From Hyphochytrium catenoides (Eukaryota; Sar; Hyphochytriomycetes; Hyphochytriales; Hyphochytriaceae), in NCBI GenBank assembly GCA_900088475.1, contig FLMG01003675.1, forward strand, positions 24,029 to 88,028: a DNA stretch of 64,000 bases. Reading direction: 5' to 3'. The notes under the pieces were generated by a model. It was given only the letters and a program-made list of their open reading frames with translations. It was not told the origin of the DNA and did not search any database. Below are positions 10,154 through 21,454 of this stretch, one piece after another (position 1 is the stretch's first letter; each line of letters opens with the position of its first letter). The translations under genes and the position numbers were made by a program.

Positions 10154-13100
10154 CTGTCTGCTCTTTCAGTGCCTGGGGACAGTGGTGCTGCCCATGAAAG
10201 ATTAAAAAAGCTCCTACGCGCTTCTCTCCTTGCTTCCTTTTCTCAGGATTCACTGTCTTCAGCAGAAAGAGGCAGCGTTCGTACAGCTTGGTGCGGCGTA
10301 GGGGACGCTAGAGGGTCTATAATCAGGAGCAACAAGCTAAGCTCACTTCATTGCTTCGTTCAGCAATGGAGAACTGCTCTGGCATGAGTCATGAAGCTTG
10401 CTGTGGAGCCCGTCAATGCTGAAGTGACAGAGGTAGGTGCGCACCTTGTAGCGCTTCTTGATGCTCTAAATAGATCATTACTAAGCGGGCTATAGAGCCT
10501 AATAAACCTTAGCGAGACAGTAGTACTACTATGACTAGCGTCAGAACAGCCCACATTTCAAGGACGTACAACCCTGTCAAGTTATGATGATTTCTTCTTA
10601 CACCAAGGTGGTGCATTCCTAGTTTTCTATGACAGCCTGTGGATATATATATTATATATACTGGTCGGATGCCGTCACGTTAGCTGTTACCCAGCAGCAG
10701 GTAATAACCCCAGTCAGGCGGAAGATGTGAGACGAAGCTTGTCGGCCCAAAGGAAGGAGCGAGCTTGGGCGCACATGCATGACTGTCACTGCTTGCACCA
10801 CAGCAATATAGGCACGTTATCTCATCAGCTTTGAGAACGTATTTTGAAGTGATGTTCTGGATCACAGAGCAGACTTCTTTATAATAACATCACAGCAACT
10901 CAACAAAAATGGCAACTGGAACCGGCCTTCTGACGGCAAGAGAGGGCTAACAGGAGTTTGTGGAACTAACGACGCAGACACCTGTATCCACTCCAATCTA
11001 CTGAGCTGAGCTGCTGGGCTTAACGTCTACTCCAGAGCCTAACAGATACCCTAGCTTGTCTGGCATGTCATCTAAATCCGGGGGGAATAATCTTAACGGT
11101 GGCAGCGGAGGAAGAACTTAGAATTTCACGCCGCTGCTGCCAGTGCAAAACCCAATTCGTCCTTGAGCACCACCGGAGAAATCTCCATCAAGATTGAGTT
11201 GAAGAAAAAAGGTAGGGAGTAGGAAGGACTTTGGCTAGGCTTCATTTGTTTAGTCGGGCAGGCATTCTCTGATAACAACAAGGTCCTTCACAAGGGAAGT
11301 AATTCCGTGTCTTTTCACCCTTCACTCGTCATGGCACCCCTCTCAATTACAAGGTCGAAATGAGTGATGGGTATCCTCTACTAGTCTTTACTGACTTATT
11401 GGCGCTGGGCCGCCGCATGGCGCCTGAGAAACCTAATCCTTGCCATCTCTGCAATGACAAGCATGTTGATAGTCGGGTACTGATAGCCTCGCGCGGCCAC
11501 AGAGCCAGCACTGATGACAGAAAGCCATGGATAACTTATTCAACAAAAGAGAGTTTATCCAGCACAACCAATAACATAGGAGTGCTTTCATGTTCGGAAA
11601 AAGAGAAGCCGCTTTTGCAGGCCAGACGCCTCACTATCACTCAACCCGTAGCAGCATTGGGCCTAGAAGGTCAACCATGCACAAAGGGCCAGGAGGAAAG
11701 GCTCGACTTCAATCGAAGTTGACGACCAAGCTATTAGAAGCTATCTCATCCCAAGCCGATTATAAGTAAAACATCGTCAATGATCGCAGAAGCCGCGGTT
11801 TTAGTGTGCAAGAAGTTATAACTGCCCGCTGCTGCAACTTGAAGAATTCAGGAGCAATGATAGGACCAACAGCAGTCGCAAGGAACCGACTCTGAGCAAT
11901 CTTTGTCCCAAGGCCGGACTACAACCTGAGCTTGAGGCTTGGCGGGTAGCACAAACATTTGTAGACAGCTGATGTCGCCAGGATAGACTGTGCTACCGTG
12001 CACGAAGACGTGTATTGGATTCGAACCAAGTGGATGCTCGGCACGCAAATTGAGCTTTCTTCCGTTCAACGCACATCATCACTCAAGTTCAGCTGAAGCA
12101 AGTTCGGCGGAACTAGGGTTAATGAGTGACACAAGGAGCTGTGGTGGGTGGACAAGAGGCACATAGAGAGCCACAACCGATGGGAAGACAACGATAAAGA
12201 GGCATTCACAAAGAAGGAAGAGACAGGGACTCAAAACAGCAATAGAGGAACACGGCCAAACTGGGTCTAAGAAACTTGCGACTGTGTGGAAAACACCCAT
12301 ACTTTGATAATTGCCAAGAATAACTTTCTTGACAGTTTGGACGCCCATGGGACTTAAGTTCTATTTGACAATTGTGAATTATTCTTCCAGAGGGACAGAT
12401 GACTCCTGCTATTTTGGTAAATTTACATGCTGGTCAGGAATCAAGATTCAAATTCTGTTAACTCGCGGGAGATCTTTTGTGTCAAGCCGTCGCAGTAGTA
12501 ATAAGATGATCCACCACTGCCTAGAGCTATCTAACTCTAGTAATAGACGCAGATTTATTCTGCGGATAAGATCGTGATGGAGCTGTCCGGCGCTGCATGG
12601 AGAGGATCATCTCTGGGACACTGCTTTTACGGGCATTTCAGCACTAAGAAGACTCAAAAAAGATTCGTCCAAATGCTTGGCATTTGAAGGCAAACAGAGA
12701 GACAGAGATAGAATGACTAGTCATAGCGGGCTGATCGGATGATGGGATGATGGCTTTTCGGACTGGTAGAGATGCAGGAAAGGCTCTTCTTCTATGCCTT
12801 GCAAAAAAGAATGATGGAAGTCTTCTTTGGTTGTCGACCAAGGTAGAGGAAACTTGCTGAAAGGGCTCGTCGCAGTGCTTGTCTGTGTCTGGGTTAGCTA
12901 CTGATGACAGCAGGACGTCTCTCTAGAGAGCATGACAACCTTTGATGAAAAATGGACAAGCTCAACAGTCAATGACAGAGGAAAGAGGGGAGCGCCATGA
13001 GAGACCATCATACTAGCTACGTAGTGGAACATTGGTCGAAAAAGAGGTTGGGAGGTATGGGTAGACTTTGGCTCTTGTATCGGTGTTGCCTCTATTTGCT

Positions 13101-13491
13101 CATCCTTCCTTGGCCCCGTTTGGCCCGCCATAAGGGAAGTGAGGGTAACAAAGACATCGCCTACGAGTACGTGAGCTAGGGAGGGAATCTTCAAACGTTC
13201 GTTTCTGCATCTTCTCTCCGAAGGCCGTTGCTCATCATCTAGAGTAAATCTTGGCAGCTGGCCTTCTGTAGGACCAAACTGCTTGGCTCCAGCGTACTGC
13301 CGAACAGCCAGTCTAAGTACCATGCATCGCTCAGTAGATAGACTGCACATACTCATTTTCAATTCTCCTTCCTAGAAGGCAAGCCCCCCACTAGGAAGTG
13401 GAATTTGACGACGAAGAGGACACTTCAGAGACTAATCGCAACTAGACAAGAAAAAACATCAGTAGTACCTTCTCCACCAGATTTGGGCTTA
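10154..13491. other. Long region without a supportable gene
   Basis: More than 3 kb lie between BioF and the RNase T2 start. The longest open frames, 11360-11722 (+) and 12898-13362 (-), match no family. A weak two-exon possibility on the plus strand runs from about 11100 (after an AG) to a donor at 11211, then resumes after an AG at 11255 and stops at 11362. It would encode a short Ser/Lys-rich peptide and is not convincing. An AT-dinucleotide run sits at about 10646-10658. I see no transposon ends or long repeats. Confidence 0.35.
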
Positions 13492-14253
13492 ATGAAGACC
13501 TTCACAGTAGCAATCGTCCTTGCTGCATTAAGTAGCCTCTCTGGCCCCTTCACTTCATGTAGGGCTGAGCAGATACAGACGTCAAACTCCACATTCCTCC
13601 GAGGACCATCGTCTTCAGAACTAGAACCCAAGGCGTCAGGAAAGGCCGCATTTCAACTATACCTTTTCGCCCAGACCTGGCTCCCGAGGTTCTGCCTTGG
13701 CACCTCATATCCTGGCTGTCAGGAGCCGTTGCCCGTCTGGAACCAAGCCGCCACCATTCATGGTCTGTGGCCCGAATACGACGACGAAAGTGGTTCCGCT
13801 TCCAACCCTGGACCATTTAACTGTGCTCAGAACTATGATTCCTCGCTCGTTGATAACGAAGATCTTATTGAGGCGTGGCCCAACGTAAAGTCCGGTGCAG
13901 ACCCACTCTCAGAGGAATATCATGATTTCTGGGAGTATCAGTGGAACAAGCATGGCTCCTGCTCCGGATTGCGGCAGGCAGATTACTTTCGGCAAGTCAT
14001 CGCCTTGTTTAACTCTTTCCCTACTCCAGCAGTGCTGCGGGAGAACGTGGGAGATAGTGTCCCATTAACCACGCTTGTTAACGCATACGGTGGCAAGGGT
14101 TATGTCGCTTTTCGATGTTCAGGCAAGCAATTGCAGGAGATCAGAACTTGTTGGGAAAAGAAGCCCGATAATAGCGTCGGGAAGCAGGTTATGTGTCCGG
14201 CCTTTGTCCAGAGCTCGTGCACCAGCTCGTTGGTTGTCATAAGCTCCTTTTAG
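13492..14253 (+). CDS. Secreted ribonuclease T2
   Basis: A single uninterrupted frame of 253 residues. The ATG at 13492 opens a typical signal peptide (MKTFTVAIVLAALSSLSG) and is preferred to the earlier in-frame start at 13405. Both catalytic boxes of the T2 family are intact: CAS1 ATIHGLWPEY (about residues 88-96) and CAS2 WEYQWNKHGSCS (about 146-157), each carrying the active-site histidines. Several cysteines fit family disulfides. T2 enzymes cut single-stranded RNA through a 2',3'-cyclic phosphate, usually outside the cell or in acidic vacuoles, and help scavenge phosphate or turn over RNA. The lack of introns is unusual next to its intron-rich neighbours. The C-terminus is slightly hydrophobic (SSLVVISSF) but too short for a convincing anchor. 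Confidence 0.93.
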   Translation: MKTFTVAIVLAALSSLSGPFTSCRAEQIQTSNSTFLRGPSSSELEPKASGKAAFQLYLFAQTWLPRFCLGTSYPGCQEPLPVWNQAATIHGLWPEYDDESGSASNPGPFNCAQNYDSSLVDNEDLIEAWPNVKSGADPLSEEYHDFWEYQWNKHGSCSGLRQADYFRQVIALFNSFPTPAVLRENVGDSVPLTTLVNAYGGKGYVAFRCSGKQLQEIRTCWEKKPDNSVGKQVMCPAFVQSSCTSSLVVISSF

Positions 14254-14701
14254 TGATTTTGATGTGTAGCAGTCTTATCTGTCCGTGCATTTGCACCTCC
14301 TTGGGCACTGGCCGTTCCCATTGATTTTGAGAGTTAGTGCCTAGTGGGACATAAGCCTGAAGCCTCACTGAAAAGCTAGGCTAGATCGTCCAGGCAATAG
14401 ATTGTCCAGATTTCTATGTTCAACATAAGATCATAAAGCTTTCGTTCGAACCGTAGTGTTCGGCTCACCACTTGTTGGCTTGTGCAGAATAAGAAAGAGG
14501 TCGGACGTCAACAGTCAATGGGAAAAGTTGGCACTATAACCTGTTTCTAAGCAACCCGCACGTCGACGGTTCCGTTCTTGAGCTAGCGGCGGGCAAAGGT
14601 TATAATTTAGAAGCGCGGGAAGCACACGATAAATTCTAACTGTCAAGAACTGAACTTTATTGTTGTCGGATCCTATGGCAGCATAAGAAGAAGAGAGAGG
14701 T
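14254..14701. other. Convergent intergenic region
   Basis: The 3' flanks of the RNase T2 gene (+) and the following membrane protein gene (-) meet here. Nothing else is visible. Confidence 0.5.
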
Positions 14702-15682
14702 CTACGAAGCCGGTGTCGTCGAGGGGGTAAGGATGCCCCAGTAGGAGTCTATGGTTGAATGCCCACAGCTGGTCCGACCAAGGTAATGAAGCTTCCTTCG
14801 TAAGGGGACAAAAAGTAGTGCGAACACCATGTGGAATAGAACGAAGCCGATGAAGGCTAGTAACGCCACGATCGCACTCTTAGCATCCGCCATCGAGAGA
14901 ACCTTGTAGCAAGCGTCATGTCCCGTATGGACCCAAAGCGCTTGAGATATTATCCATGCCGCTGGATAGATAACGGTGATAGCTACATGCCTAGCCATCA
15001 CGGGCAACCCTGCAATCCAGAACTCAACGAACAGCGCAACGAAGGCGAGCGCGTGAACAGCAATGCAACCGAAGCCACAGGAACCGTCGTACACTAAAGC
15101 CCAGTACAAGCCAGTAATAGCAAGTTCAAGAATGAGGGCCGTCTCAAAGACAATCATCTGAACGTAGGAAAGAGCGGACCACGCTTCCGGCCTTCTCTCC
15201 TCACGCTGCGTTGCAAACACGAAGCGGAGAGAGTTGGCAGCCCCGATCACAAAGTAAGTAGTAGTAATTGCGGCTCCCCAATGGGTTAGGTAAACAGGCG
15301 CTGGGATGTAAGACCAGTCAGTCTCACTCCATTGCCAGCAGATGCCCACTGAGAAAAAGAATATGGCACAAAGAACTCTCCATATCAAGGTTGGTACCAC
15401 TCCTAGAATCGTAGTTCTCAGCAACACGCTGTTGCCCTCAAACGTCTCTGGTTTGCCAATAAAGCTAAGGCAAGCATGGGGCTTCTTGTCAAGACCAGTT
15501 TCGACCGGGACCTCAGGCTGACCCGAAATCTCTACTGCTGGCTCAGCTTCATATTCTGCCTTGTTCTTGTCGATGTGAGCTGGAAATGGCTCCACGTTGA
15601 TTCTGATCTCTTGGTCTAGGCGGCCTAACTGTGAGGTAGAGCGTTGTCCAGCGCCATCCGGCGCTGAGTCTGCAGAAGCCAT
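14702..15682 (-). CDS. Multi-pass membrane protein, rolling-stone-like
   Basis: An intronless frame of 326 residues starting at the ATG at 15682. The first 90 residues are polar. From there on about seven hydrophobic segments follow, including LIWRVLCAIFFFSVGICW, YLTHWGAAITTTYFVIGAAN, IVFETALILELAITGLYWAL, IAVHALAFVALFVEFWIAGL and IVALLAFIGFVLFHMVFALL. The YLTHWG motif in the second segment, the spacing of segments and the Trp/His in the loops resemble the rolling stone / AIG1-like family, of which some members are lipid hydrolases. The match is by pattern only, so the family call is moderate and no activity should be assumed. A Gly/Cys-rich loop (DGSCGFGC) could hold a disulfide. Confidence 0.6.
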   Translation of the reverse strand: MASADSAPDGAGQRSTSQLGRLDQEIRINVEPFPAHIDKNKAEYEAEPAVEISGQPEVPVETGLDKKPHACLSFIGKPETFEGNSVLLRTTILGVVPTLIWRVLCAIFFFSVGICWQWSETDWSYIPAPVYLTHWGAAITTTYFVIGAANSLRFVFATQREERRPEAWSALSYVQMIVFETALILELAITGLYWALVYDGSCGFGCIAVHALAFVALFVEFWIAGLPVMARHVAITVIYPAAWIISQALWVHTGHDACYKVLSMADAKSAIVALLAFIGFVLFHMVFALLFVPLRRKLHYLGRTSCGHSTIDSYWGILTPSTTPAS

Positions 15683-18087
15683 GCTGCGCCTGACGAGAAC
15701 GATCACTAGCTTGTTTGTCGGCCGTCTTCTTTGTCCCAGACGAGCTGTAGAAGACTACTTCCCTTCTCAAGAAATGATCAACTAATCAAATAACGAGCCT
15801 TCGCAAGGTCAAGACTCCTCCATCGCCAGATGCATTCTTTATAAACAGTAAGAAGCAGAAGATGGCTGGTAGGAGCAGTCCTGCTCCCATACTATCAGAA
15901 GCTGAAGGGTGAGGGCGACCCACGAACAAGAAGCAGGAATGAACATACACACAGGAGACAAGAGTGCGCATCAATAATACCGCGGAAACTAGGCGACACT
16001 GACAGGGATGGAAGGGCAGCAAAGAGCGATAAAGAGCACGCATGGGGAGGGAAAACGGATGCGCGCATCCAGTAGTACATATACCAAGGGCAAGTATGGA
16101 TGGCACCTGCACGCACCCAGCAGCAGAGAGAAGAAAGAAGATGAAGAGAGACAGAGGAGTGAGGGCAAGAGAGACAGATCCAGAGACAGCGCACGATGGG
16201 ACCAAAAGAGGGAGAAAGGAACATGGGAAAGGAGGAACATTGATTATTATTATTAGAAGTTTCTATAGGGAAAGGCACCCACAATCCTAAAACACAGTAA
16301 CCGACCAAACATGAAAGAATGGAAATAATTGGTTCCTTCGAAAGCTTGAAATATCACATTATTATCATGAAACTTTATGAGGATTTCATGGTTCCAGTCC
16401 TATAACTTTCCATAGATGTAACCAAGCCTCTCGAAGGAAGACCACCACCCGAAGGCCAGGCTGCACTACTAGGAACTAAAGGACTGTCAATCTTAATTTT
16501 ACAACGAAGACCAGAGCTGATGGTGGGCAAGATAGAAGATGCAGACGAGGTTCCCACGTCCAGACCTTTCCCTTCAGACCTTCCCTTCACTGATCGGTGA
16601 TGCGCATCACACTGCCATTCTCCTGCACCAGACATTCTCTCCTTTGCCAGCCCTTGGATGTTGTCTCATGATTTGACACAGAAGAGTTTAAACCTCTAAG
16701 CAATCTAGGGGGCCATTTAGTTCACAGTGTTCTCGGCCTGGGTAAGCTGGAGATTGTGATGTGAGCCAAAACTCAAAAGCAAGGTGATACGTGGTGCTCC
16801 TTAACAGACCAAGCTCCAGGACATCTCTACTGATGAAGGGCTGCCAACACAAATAAAGGGAGTAGTAATACGTTACTTAGCCTATGAGCTGTCATCATTT
16901 TTTCTTCTTTGTTGTCTCGAGAGGGTGATGATATCTCTAGGTGGAGACATTTAGACGCGAACGCAAGAGTGCTACATTGTGTCTAGAGATGAGACGTAAG
17001 GATTTTATGCACTTGAAGAGAACGCAGAAAGAAGATTATAAGGGTGTCTTTAAGCCTACGACGAGATGCACGCGATAGGTAGAAGAGTGCCGCGGGGGCT
17101 GCAAAGTAGGAAGATGTGAGTACATCATGTAGAACCCTGCTGAGCTTAATTTGAGGAGATCTCCCGCGTTCGTGGTTGGAGGCAAGAACCCAGACGGCTG
17201 CGTAGTCAATATCCTGCGTATCACCCTACAATACACTACGATGTCACTACAAGCTTTATCGCAGCCACCCACTGTTCTGCTTTCATTCCGCTTATATCGT
17301 TTGCAGTCATTGGAAAGTGATGGCAGCACAGCAGTAGCTAGCGGTACCCTTGCAATGGGGACCCCTTGCAAGCGCACACTTAAATCTAGTCTTGCCTCGC
17401 TGAAGGACAGATCACACCTGGCATCCTTTTGCTGTTGTTGACATATGGCGCGCACCGCGGCAGGCAGCGGTAGTAGCTTGTGGTAGTAGCTCAACTACAG
17501 GATCAAATCGCGCGACAGTAGAAGATAAGAATGAGCTGCAGAGCAAGGGCTTTCTAAGGCGAGACTACAATGGCTGACATCGGCACTTGGTTTGCAATGA
17601 GAGGGTCCAGCTAAGGAAGAAGGTGGAGGAAGGCCCGTGCTTTTTGGAGAATAATAAAGGTCGGCGAGCATCAGCAGCTCGTCCAACACTTGTTACACTT
17701 CCACTGAAGTGTACCCACAGCAGGTATCTTCGTAGGCTTCCAGTCTCCTTCCTCTGCATGACGGACGGTAGTATCTTCCTATCTAACCTTTGACAGCATA
17801 GGAAGTTGGCGACGGAAAAAAGTAATAAGGCAAGGAAGAAGAAGGAAGGAGTTTGATACATGTCGGTGCTAGTGGTGGTGATGATGGAGCTAGTAGATAG
17901 GTAGAGAGGAGGAGGGAGGAGGATGTGCTCTTGGCTCTTGAGGAGTCTGTCTCCTGTTCGTTCGACCGCGGCAATATTTCGGCCCATCCAGCCTCGCACC
18001 GGTCTCGGGATAGTCCCGGACCTTAATAACCTAATCCATATATTATACAGTTGCTCTATACCCGGGCCCTACACCTACTCGAGTCAC
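15683..18087. other. Gene-poor region with compositionally biased open frames
   Basis: Several overlapping minus-strand frames at 15786-16310 are Ser/Phe/Leu-rich and are the complement of a purine-rich stretch, not likely proteins. Frames at 16375-16635, 17036-17494 and 17565-17999 (-) match nothing. Part of 17780-17975 could be a 3' exon of the next minus-strand gene. Confidence 0.35.
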
Positions 18088-18402
18088 CTTCTGCTTTCTC
18101 AGCTTGGTTCTCAGTCTTCTTTGGCGTTGATGTCTGGATTGCGCAAAGAGAGAAGCGTGTGATGCACAGGCTTGCGAGAGGTTGTTTACCCGTTCCTTCC
18201 AGCAAGCTCGTTTGCTGTCCTGTCTCCGCCCACAGCCAGCAGGGCTGTTAACGGGCGTCAGCCCAGCATCTGTTTCTTGCTTCAGCTTGCGAAGCTCCTT
18301 TTTGGCTGATCCGTCGTCAAGCTTCTCGTTCGTTGGTAGCTTCACGCCGGCGTGGGCATGGAGGCCGACCCTGATCTTCTTTGAACCTGTTGTTGCTGAC
18401 AT
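18088..18402 (-). CDS. Small basic protein of unknown function (3' end unresolved)
   Basis: Starting at the ATG at 18402, the frame begins MSATTGSKKIRVGLHAHAGV and continues through Lys/Glu-rich sequence to a donor GT at 18189. A second exon, 18133-18088, follows in phase and reads TSTPKKTENQAEKAE, ending at another donor. A third exon may start near 17985 and would add a Ser-rich tail, but I could not fix it. I do not recognise the family. Evidence for a real gene is the charged, non-repetitive composition, phase-consistent splice sites and the divergent arrangement with the SYLF gene, whose ATG is only 217 bp away. Confidence 0.4.
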
Positions 18403-18619
18403 GCCTTTCTCCCTTGACTCTCGTGTGATCGTCGTCGCGTACCGCTGAAAGATCTCTGCGTTCGCTCGCTGCGGTGGTCTTTCCTTAACTTAGTACGGCA
18501 TCGATTCTTGAAGCCGCGCTGGACGACCACTAGCTAGCATCCGGCTACCTCTTGCAAAGCAATTAGTCCAGCTCGAACATATCACTCATTGGGAACCTCG
18601 AACGAGAGGGAAACGTCCT

Positions 18620-19579
18620 ATGGCGGAGGAACAAGCTCTAGCAAAGACGGGTTCTCAACAGGGCCCGGAAATGTCTCCTAAAGGAGAGCAGAGCCAGGAT
18701 ACGCAGAACGTGAAAGCGCCCCTCAAAGACAGGAGTACTTCTGCGGTGCTACCGCGGCGCACGACACTGGGTGCTACAGCTGCAACGAAGCTTCCAGAGT
18801 TTGATATGCCTCCTGATGTCGCAGCTAAGTACGATGCAGTCATAGCTGATGCAGTGAAGGTAGTCGGGCGCTTCATCTCTCCAAGGCTACTGAAGGACCA
18901 ATCCATTCCGAGAGAGCTTCTTTTTGAAGCCAGTGGGTTGCTCTTTCTGACCGTTTACAAGCTGGGCTTTCTAGTTTCGGGCAAGGTGGGCAAGGGATTT
19001 GTTATAGCAAAGACTGCTGATGGCTGGTCACCTCCATCCTTTGTCGGTACCGCAGGGCTCGGTTTTGGTATGATGGCAGGTGCCGAACGTGTAGATTACA
19101 TGGTGATCCTGGGTTCTAGACAAGCTGTGAACGTCTTCACGCGTGATGGCCAGATCCAGTTGGGCTCTGAACTTGATATTGCAGTCGGTCCGGTGGGCAG
19201 AGCAGCGTCAGCCAGTATCAATATCGGCTCCGGTGGAGTCGCTCCGAATTACTCTTACAGCCACTGCGTGGGACTGTACGGCGGCATTGGACTCAGCGGC
19301 GCAGGAGTTATCACCCGGAAGGCGGTCAATCGACGATTTTACGGCCCATTCAGTTCGCAGACTCACATCCTTTCAGGTGCAGTCTCTGCCCCGCGCGTGA
19401 AACCACTTATTGACGCCTTGGACAACGCGATGGGGATCACACGAAATCCAGCGGCTGCTCCTGCAGGTAGCGCCTCGTCGGATCCTCTTTCTGTATACAC
19501 TGTGACCGCATCTTCGGGGGCTGTGCGGTCGGGAGAGCTTGTTCTTGCTGAAGGTATGAGTTTTCACAGCTCGACATAG
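18620..19579 (+). CDS. SYLF-domain (Ysc84/SH3YL1-type) lipid-binding protein
   Basis: The frame encodes 319 residues. After a low-complexity N-terminus of about 60 residues comes a SYLF domain: ELLFEASGLLFLTVYKLGFL, GFVIAKTADGWSPPSFVGTA, GLGFGMMAGAERVDYMVIL, and a Gly-rich end including GLYGGIGLSGAGVI. The family, known from yeast Ysc84 and animal SH3YL1, binds phosphoinositides and, in opisthokonts, links endocytic membranes to actin. No SH3 or FYVE domain is attached here. The stop at 19577 may be the true end, but a donor-like GTATGA just after the codons for LVLAE (at about 19556) allows one more exon ending near 19890. Confidence 0.85.
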   Translation: MAEEQALAKTGSQQGPEMSPKGEQSQDTQNVKAPLKDRSTSAVLPRRTTLGATAATKLPEFDMPPDVAAKYDAVIADAVKVVGRFISPRLLKDQSIPRELLFEASGLLFLTVYKLGFLVSGKVGKGFVIAKTADGWSPPSFVGTAGLGFGMMAGAERVDYMVILGSRQAVNVFTRDGQIQLGSELDIAVGPVGRAASASINIGSGGVAPNYSYSHCVGLYGGIGLSGAGVITRKAVNRRFYGPFSSQTHILSGAVSAPRVKPLIDALDNAMGITRNPAAAPAGSASSDPLSVYTVTASSGAVRSGELVLAEGMSFHSST

Positions 19580-19962
19580 CTTAACTTGTTTTATAAGATA
19601 TAATGAATATGTTAATGCTATCTCTTTGAGTCTGAACCTGCGAACAACAAGCCCGTCAAGCTGCTGTTGACCCAAACGGGCGGGGTCCAAGTACCCGCAT
19701 TGGTCCTCGGACGTTGTCTATCCTGTCCCCTTATCGACTTAATATAGCCAGCAGCCACAGAGGCAGGAAGTATCCAGCTGCGTTCCTTGCCTCCCACAAG
19801 CTGTATTCGTTGTCAGCGAGCGTACTTCGCCTCTCACTTGGCGGTCCGCCCTCCTGTCGCTATCCCAATTGCGTTATCCTTGGAGCTCTAGACTATCCTT
19901 CTCCATACGCCAGCGCACCCTAATCAAAAACTGCATTGGCCAGATCCCCATTACGGTCCACT
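19580..19962. other. Convergent region, possible SYLF 3' exon
   Basis: If the donor-like site near 19556 is used, an exon from about 19760 to 19890 would add a 44-residue basic tail. Otherwise this is the shared 3' flank of the SYLF and MMTAG2-like genes. Confidence 0.35.
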
Positions 19963-21454
19963 TCAGCCTCTGTCTCGATGGCCTCTATCTTGCGACCGTC
20001 TACGGCGAGAACGATCTCGACCTCGAGGGGATCGAGATGAACCTCGCCTCCTAGAATCTTCCGGTCTCTTAGGAGAGGGCGATCTGTGACGGCTCAAGCT
20101 CCTACTTCTCTCGGACCTTCGACCGCGCCTCCTGACAGGCGATCTGCTGCGTGATCTGCTCCGTGATCTCCTTCCGCCTACTCTCGGGTTGTCTGAGCTC
20201 CGGCTTCTGCTATCATGCCTTCTACGGTCAGGACTGCGGCTACTGCCGCGATCTCTGGCTTTCTTCTTGTCCTTCTTGGAGCTCGACTTCTTCTTCTTTT
20301 TCTTCTTGTCCGATTTCTTTCTTTTAGTCTCCTTCTCGTCATTATCAGCTTCGGAGTGCGAGAGGGCTCGAACACGAGCCCCACTCTTCAGCATGGCAGC
20401 TTGTGGAAAGGAGCTGACTAATTGCGCGTCATCTTCCTTCTCCTTGTCAAAGGGATTCTCTCCGCGTGCTAAAGCTTCTCTAGCTTCCTCTACCTTCGAC
20501 TTTCTTGGGATGTGCTCAGCCAGCTTTGGCGCGCTGTCGGAATAAGGTGTAAGGACGGTACGAAAGGAAGAGAGGCAACAAACCCACTGATTCCTATCAA
20601 CTGACGGCCAAGTAGAGACGAGATAGACAGATAGGCCGGAAATTCTTTCCTAAACAATAGAGCTACCAACGAGGTCACTTACGGTGCAGCACCAAGTCCT
20701 TCTACTCTTTCCACATCCATCCGGTCCCTCTCAGTGGCACCTCGCTTGAGCAGCTCCTTCACCTCCGCAGGCTCGAGGGTGTTCTCCGCAGGCCGGTGCC
20801 TGCGAGGGCCCAGGTGCCTACGGCCATTGAACACCGCGTCAGGAGCACTAGGGAAAGAGCCGAACGGGAGAAGAGGCAAGGATGAAAGACTCACAGAGCT
20901 TCGTTGATAAGATCTTCCTCAGCTTTCTTGATGGCTTCAAGTTCAGCACTGATATTGGGCTTAGATAGTCCGGCTCCTCCTGCCTTTTCGTTCCCCTTTT
21001 TGGTGTACCAAAGCAAATCTTTTCCTAAAGAAAAGGGGGCCGGTGAGACGTGAGAGGCTCTCAGCAAGGCAACAGGCGAAGAGATCCACGCTTACCTTTT
21101 TGCCATCGCCCGACCGGAGCTGCCTGCAAGGAGCCACGGTATAGAAATAAGAGCGAGATCAAACAGCTAGAAAAGAAGTCCGACAGAAGGAGCTTGAAAA
21201 AATTTTTAGAGACAATGCAAGAGATTCTCAGTTGTCGAATAGCGTAAATTTGGACCAAGACGCGATGGGGCTGACCATGGAATGGCCCAAGTAGTTCTCT
21301 CGGTACTTGTCCGCCTTGACATCCTCCCAGCTGAAGCCTAAGCAAGAGAGGTTTTAAGGAACCGCCAAGCCACTAATAAGCTTCCTATGATGTACTTACG
21401 GTCTGCGCCACCGCGAGTCCCGCCGGAGCGGTACCCTGTGGGGCCGAAACTCAT
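19963..21454 (-). CDS. MMTAG2: MMTAG2-like (C1orf35 family) nuclear protein with RS tail
   Basis: Six exons (21454-21400, 21337-21276, 21123-21096, 21024-20895, 20847-20683, 20533-19963) encode 336 residues. The N-terminus has the family signature: [29 protein letters not shown], then [20 protein letters not shown] glutamate-rich helical section follows. The C-terminal third is a run of lysines and then a long arginine/serine domain ([15 protein letters not shown]). Animal members are phosphorylated nuclear proteins that associate with spliceosomal material; the RS tail here supports an RNA-processing role. The ATG at 21454 opens the conserved block, so the start is secure. Confidence 0.92.

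Noticed and set aside
10909-11166. A plus-strand frame starting at a good ATG that seemed coding between in-frame stops, like a pseudogene or a recoded gene
   Set aside because: Four stops in about 85 codons is what chance predicts, and neighbouring genes use all three stops normally.
11990-12040. GGATTCGAACC, the complement of a tRNA B box, on the minus strand
   Set aside because: The bases on either side do not form a T-arm stem (only three of five pairs), and no acceptor or anticodon arm could be drawn.
15786-16310. Three long overlapping minus-strand frames
   Set aside because: They are Ser/Leu/Phe-rich translations of a polypyrimidine strand, overlap in different frames and lack conserved-looking blocks.
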